Origin: Ignavibacteriales bacterium | Lineage (GTDB): Bacteria; Bacteroidota; Ignavibacteria; Ignavibacteriales; Ignavibacteriaceae | Length of the DNA stretch: 64,000 nt | Direction: 5' to 3' | Assembly (NCBI GenBank): GCA_003538625.1 | Contig: DPRR01000021.1 | Span: 24,064-88,063, forward strand | In this document: piece after piece, positions 63,889-64,000 of the stretch | How the letters are laid out: each line of letters starts with the position of its first letter | Position numbering within the stretch: the first letter of the stretch is position 1 | Program-made: the position numbers and the translations under genes | The notes under the pieces: model-generated | Database searches by the model: none | Told to the model about the DNA's origin: nothing | Seen by the model: only the letters and a program-made list of their open reading frames with translations

Positions 63889-64000
63889 TTTTTTTGATAA
63901 ATAAAAATTTATAAATTGCTTTTTTGGAAAGCTTCTCACCAGCGTTCACATCTGATTAAATTTCTATCATATTAAATAAAAACCCGTCATAAAATGCCGG

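Noticed and set aside
63704..63949. 81-codon minus-strand frame over the integrase end
   Set aside because: Antisense to the conserved catalytic part of the integrase and without a ribosome site.

Overview
The window is about 64 kb of AT-rich bacterial chromosome carrying mostly ordinary housekeeping genes, with a few accessory patches. It looks like a member of the Ignavibacteria (Chlorobi/Bacteroidota side of the FCB group). The basis is several secreted proteins ending in a type-A T9SS sorting domain with the QNYPNPFNPST motif, a thiamine TonB-dependent receptor under a TPP riboswitch, a pyruvoyl-dependent arginine decarboxylase, a cyclomaltodextrinase-type GH13 enzyme, and low GC. This assignment is inference; no rRNA is present to confirm it.

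Layout. 1-5.7 kb: three secreted surface proteins on the minus strand. Two of them share a nearly identical 3' cassette (sorting domain plus terminator). 5.8-18.1 kb (minus): purE, comEC, a phosphoglyceromutase-like metalloenzyme, dtd, prmC, then a tightly overlapping operon fni - polyprenyl synthase - ptsH - ptsI - bifunctional PGI/PMI, preceded by a fused pabB-pabC. 18.2-19.4 kb: an unusual short arginyl-tRNA-synthetase-like protein. 19.5-28.5 kb: an accessory patch with two SLC45-type sugar transporters, a GH13 cyclomaltodextrinase, a DMT exporter, a repeat-rich secreted protein, a small two-gene cassette abutting a decayed hicAB module, and a RAYT transposase flanked by REP palindromes.

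28.6-33.4 kb: smpB, tyrS, pdaD and terC on the plus strand, converging on the thiamine locus. 31.9-36.6 kb (minus): TPP riboswitch - TonB receptor - thiN - sodium/solute symporter. 36.6-47.3 kb (minus): LysM/lytic transglycosylase lipoprotein, acyl-CoA carboxylase beta subunit, MBL hydrolase, aroC, degP, recO, mtnA and a PfkB kinase. 47.6-54.4 kb: secreted GH26 mannanase, Nudix hydrolase, a 1156-residue outer-membrane protein and type II NADH dehydrogenase. 54.6-62 kb: a multi-receiver protein whose histidine-kinase H-box has lost its histidine, gltX, a DUF3307/SatD pair separated by an array of five palindromes, and glnS. 62-64 kb: two small hypothetical genes, tRNA-Leu(CAA) and a tyrosine integrase directly after the tRNA, which probably marks the left end of an integrated element running off the window.

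The most noteworthy items are the degraded hicAB remnant (one nonsense codon plus a truncated toxin), the RAYT/REP system with compensatory stem changes, the TPP-riboswitch thiamine uptake operon with a readable antiterminator logic, the compact ArgS paralogue, the H-to-Q pseudo-kinase, and the palindrome array between the satD-like gene and the DUF3307 gene. I did not find a clearly new multi-gene defence or biosynthetic system in this window.
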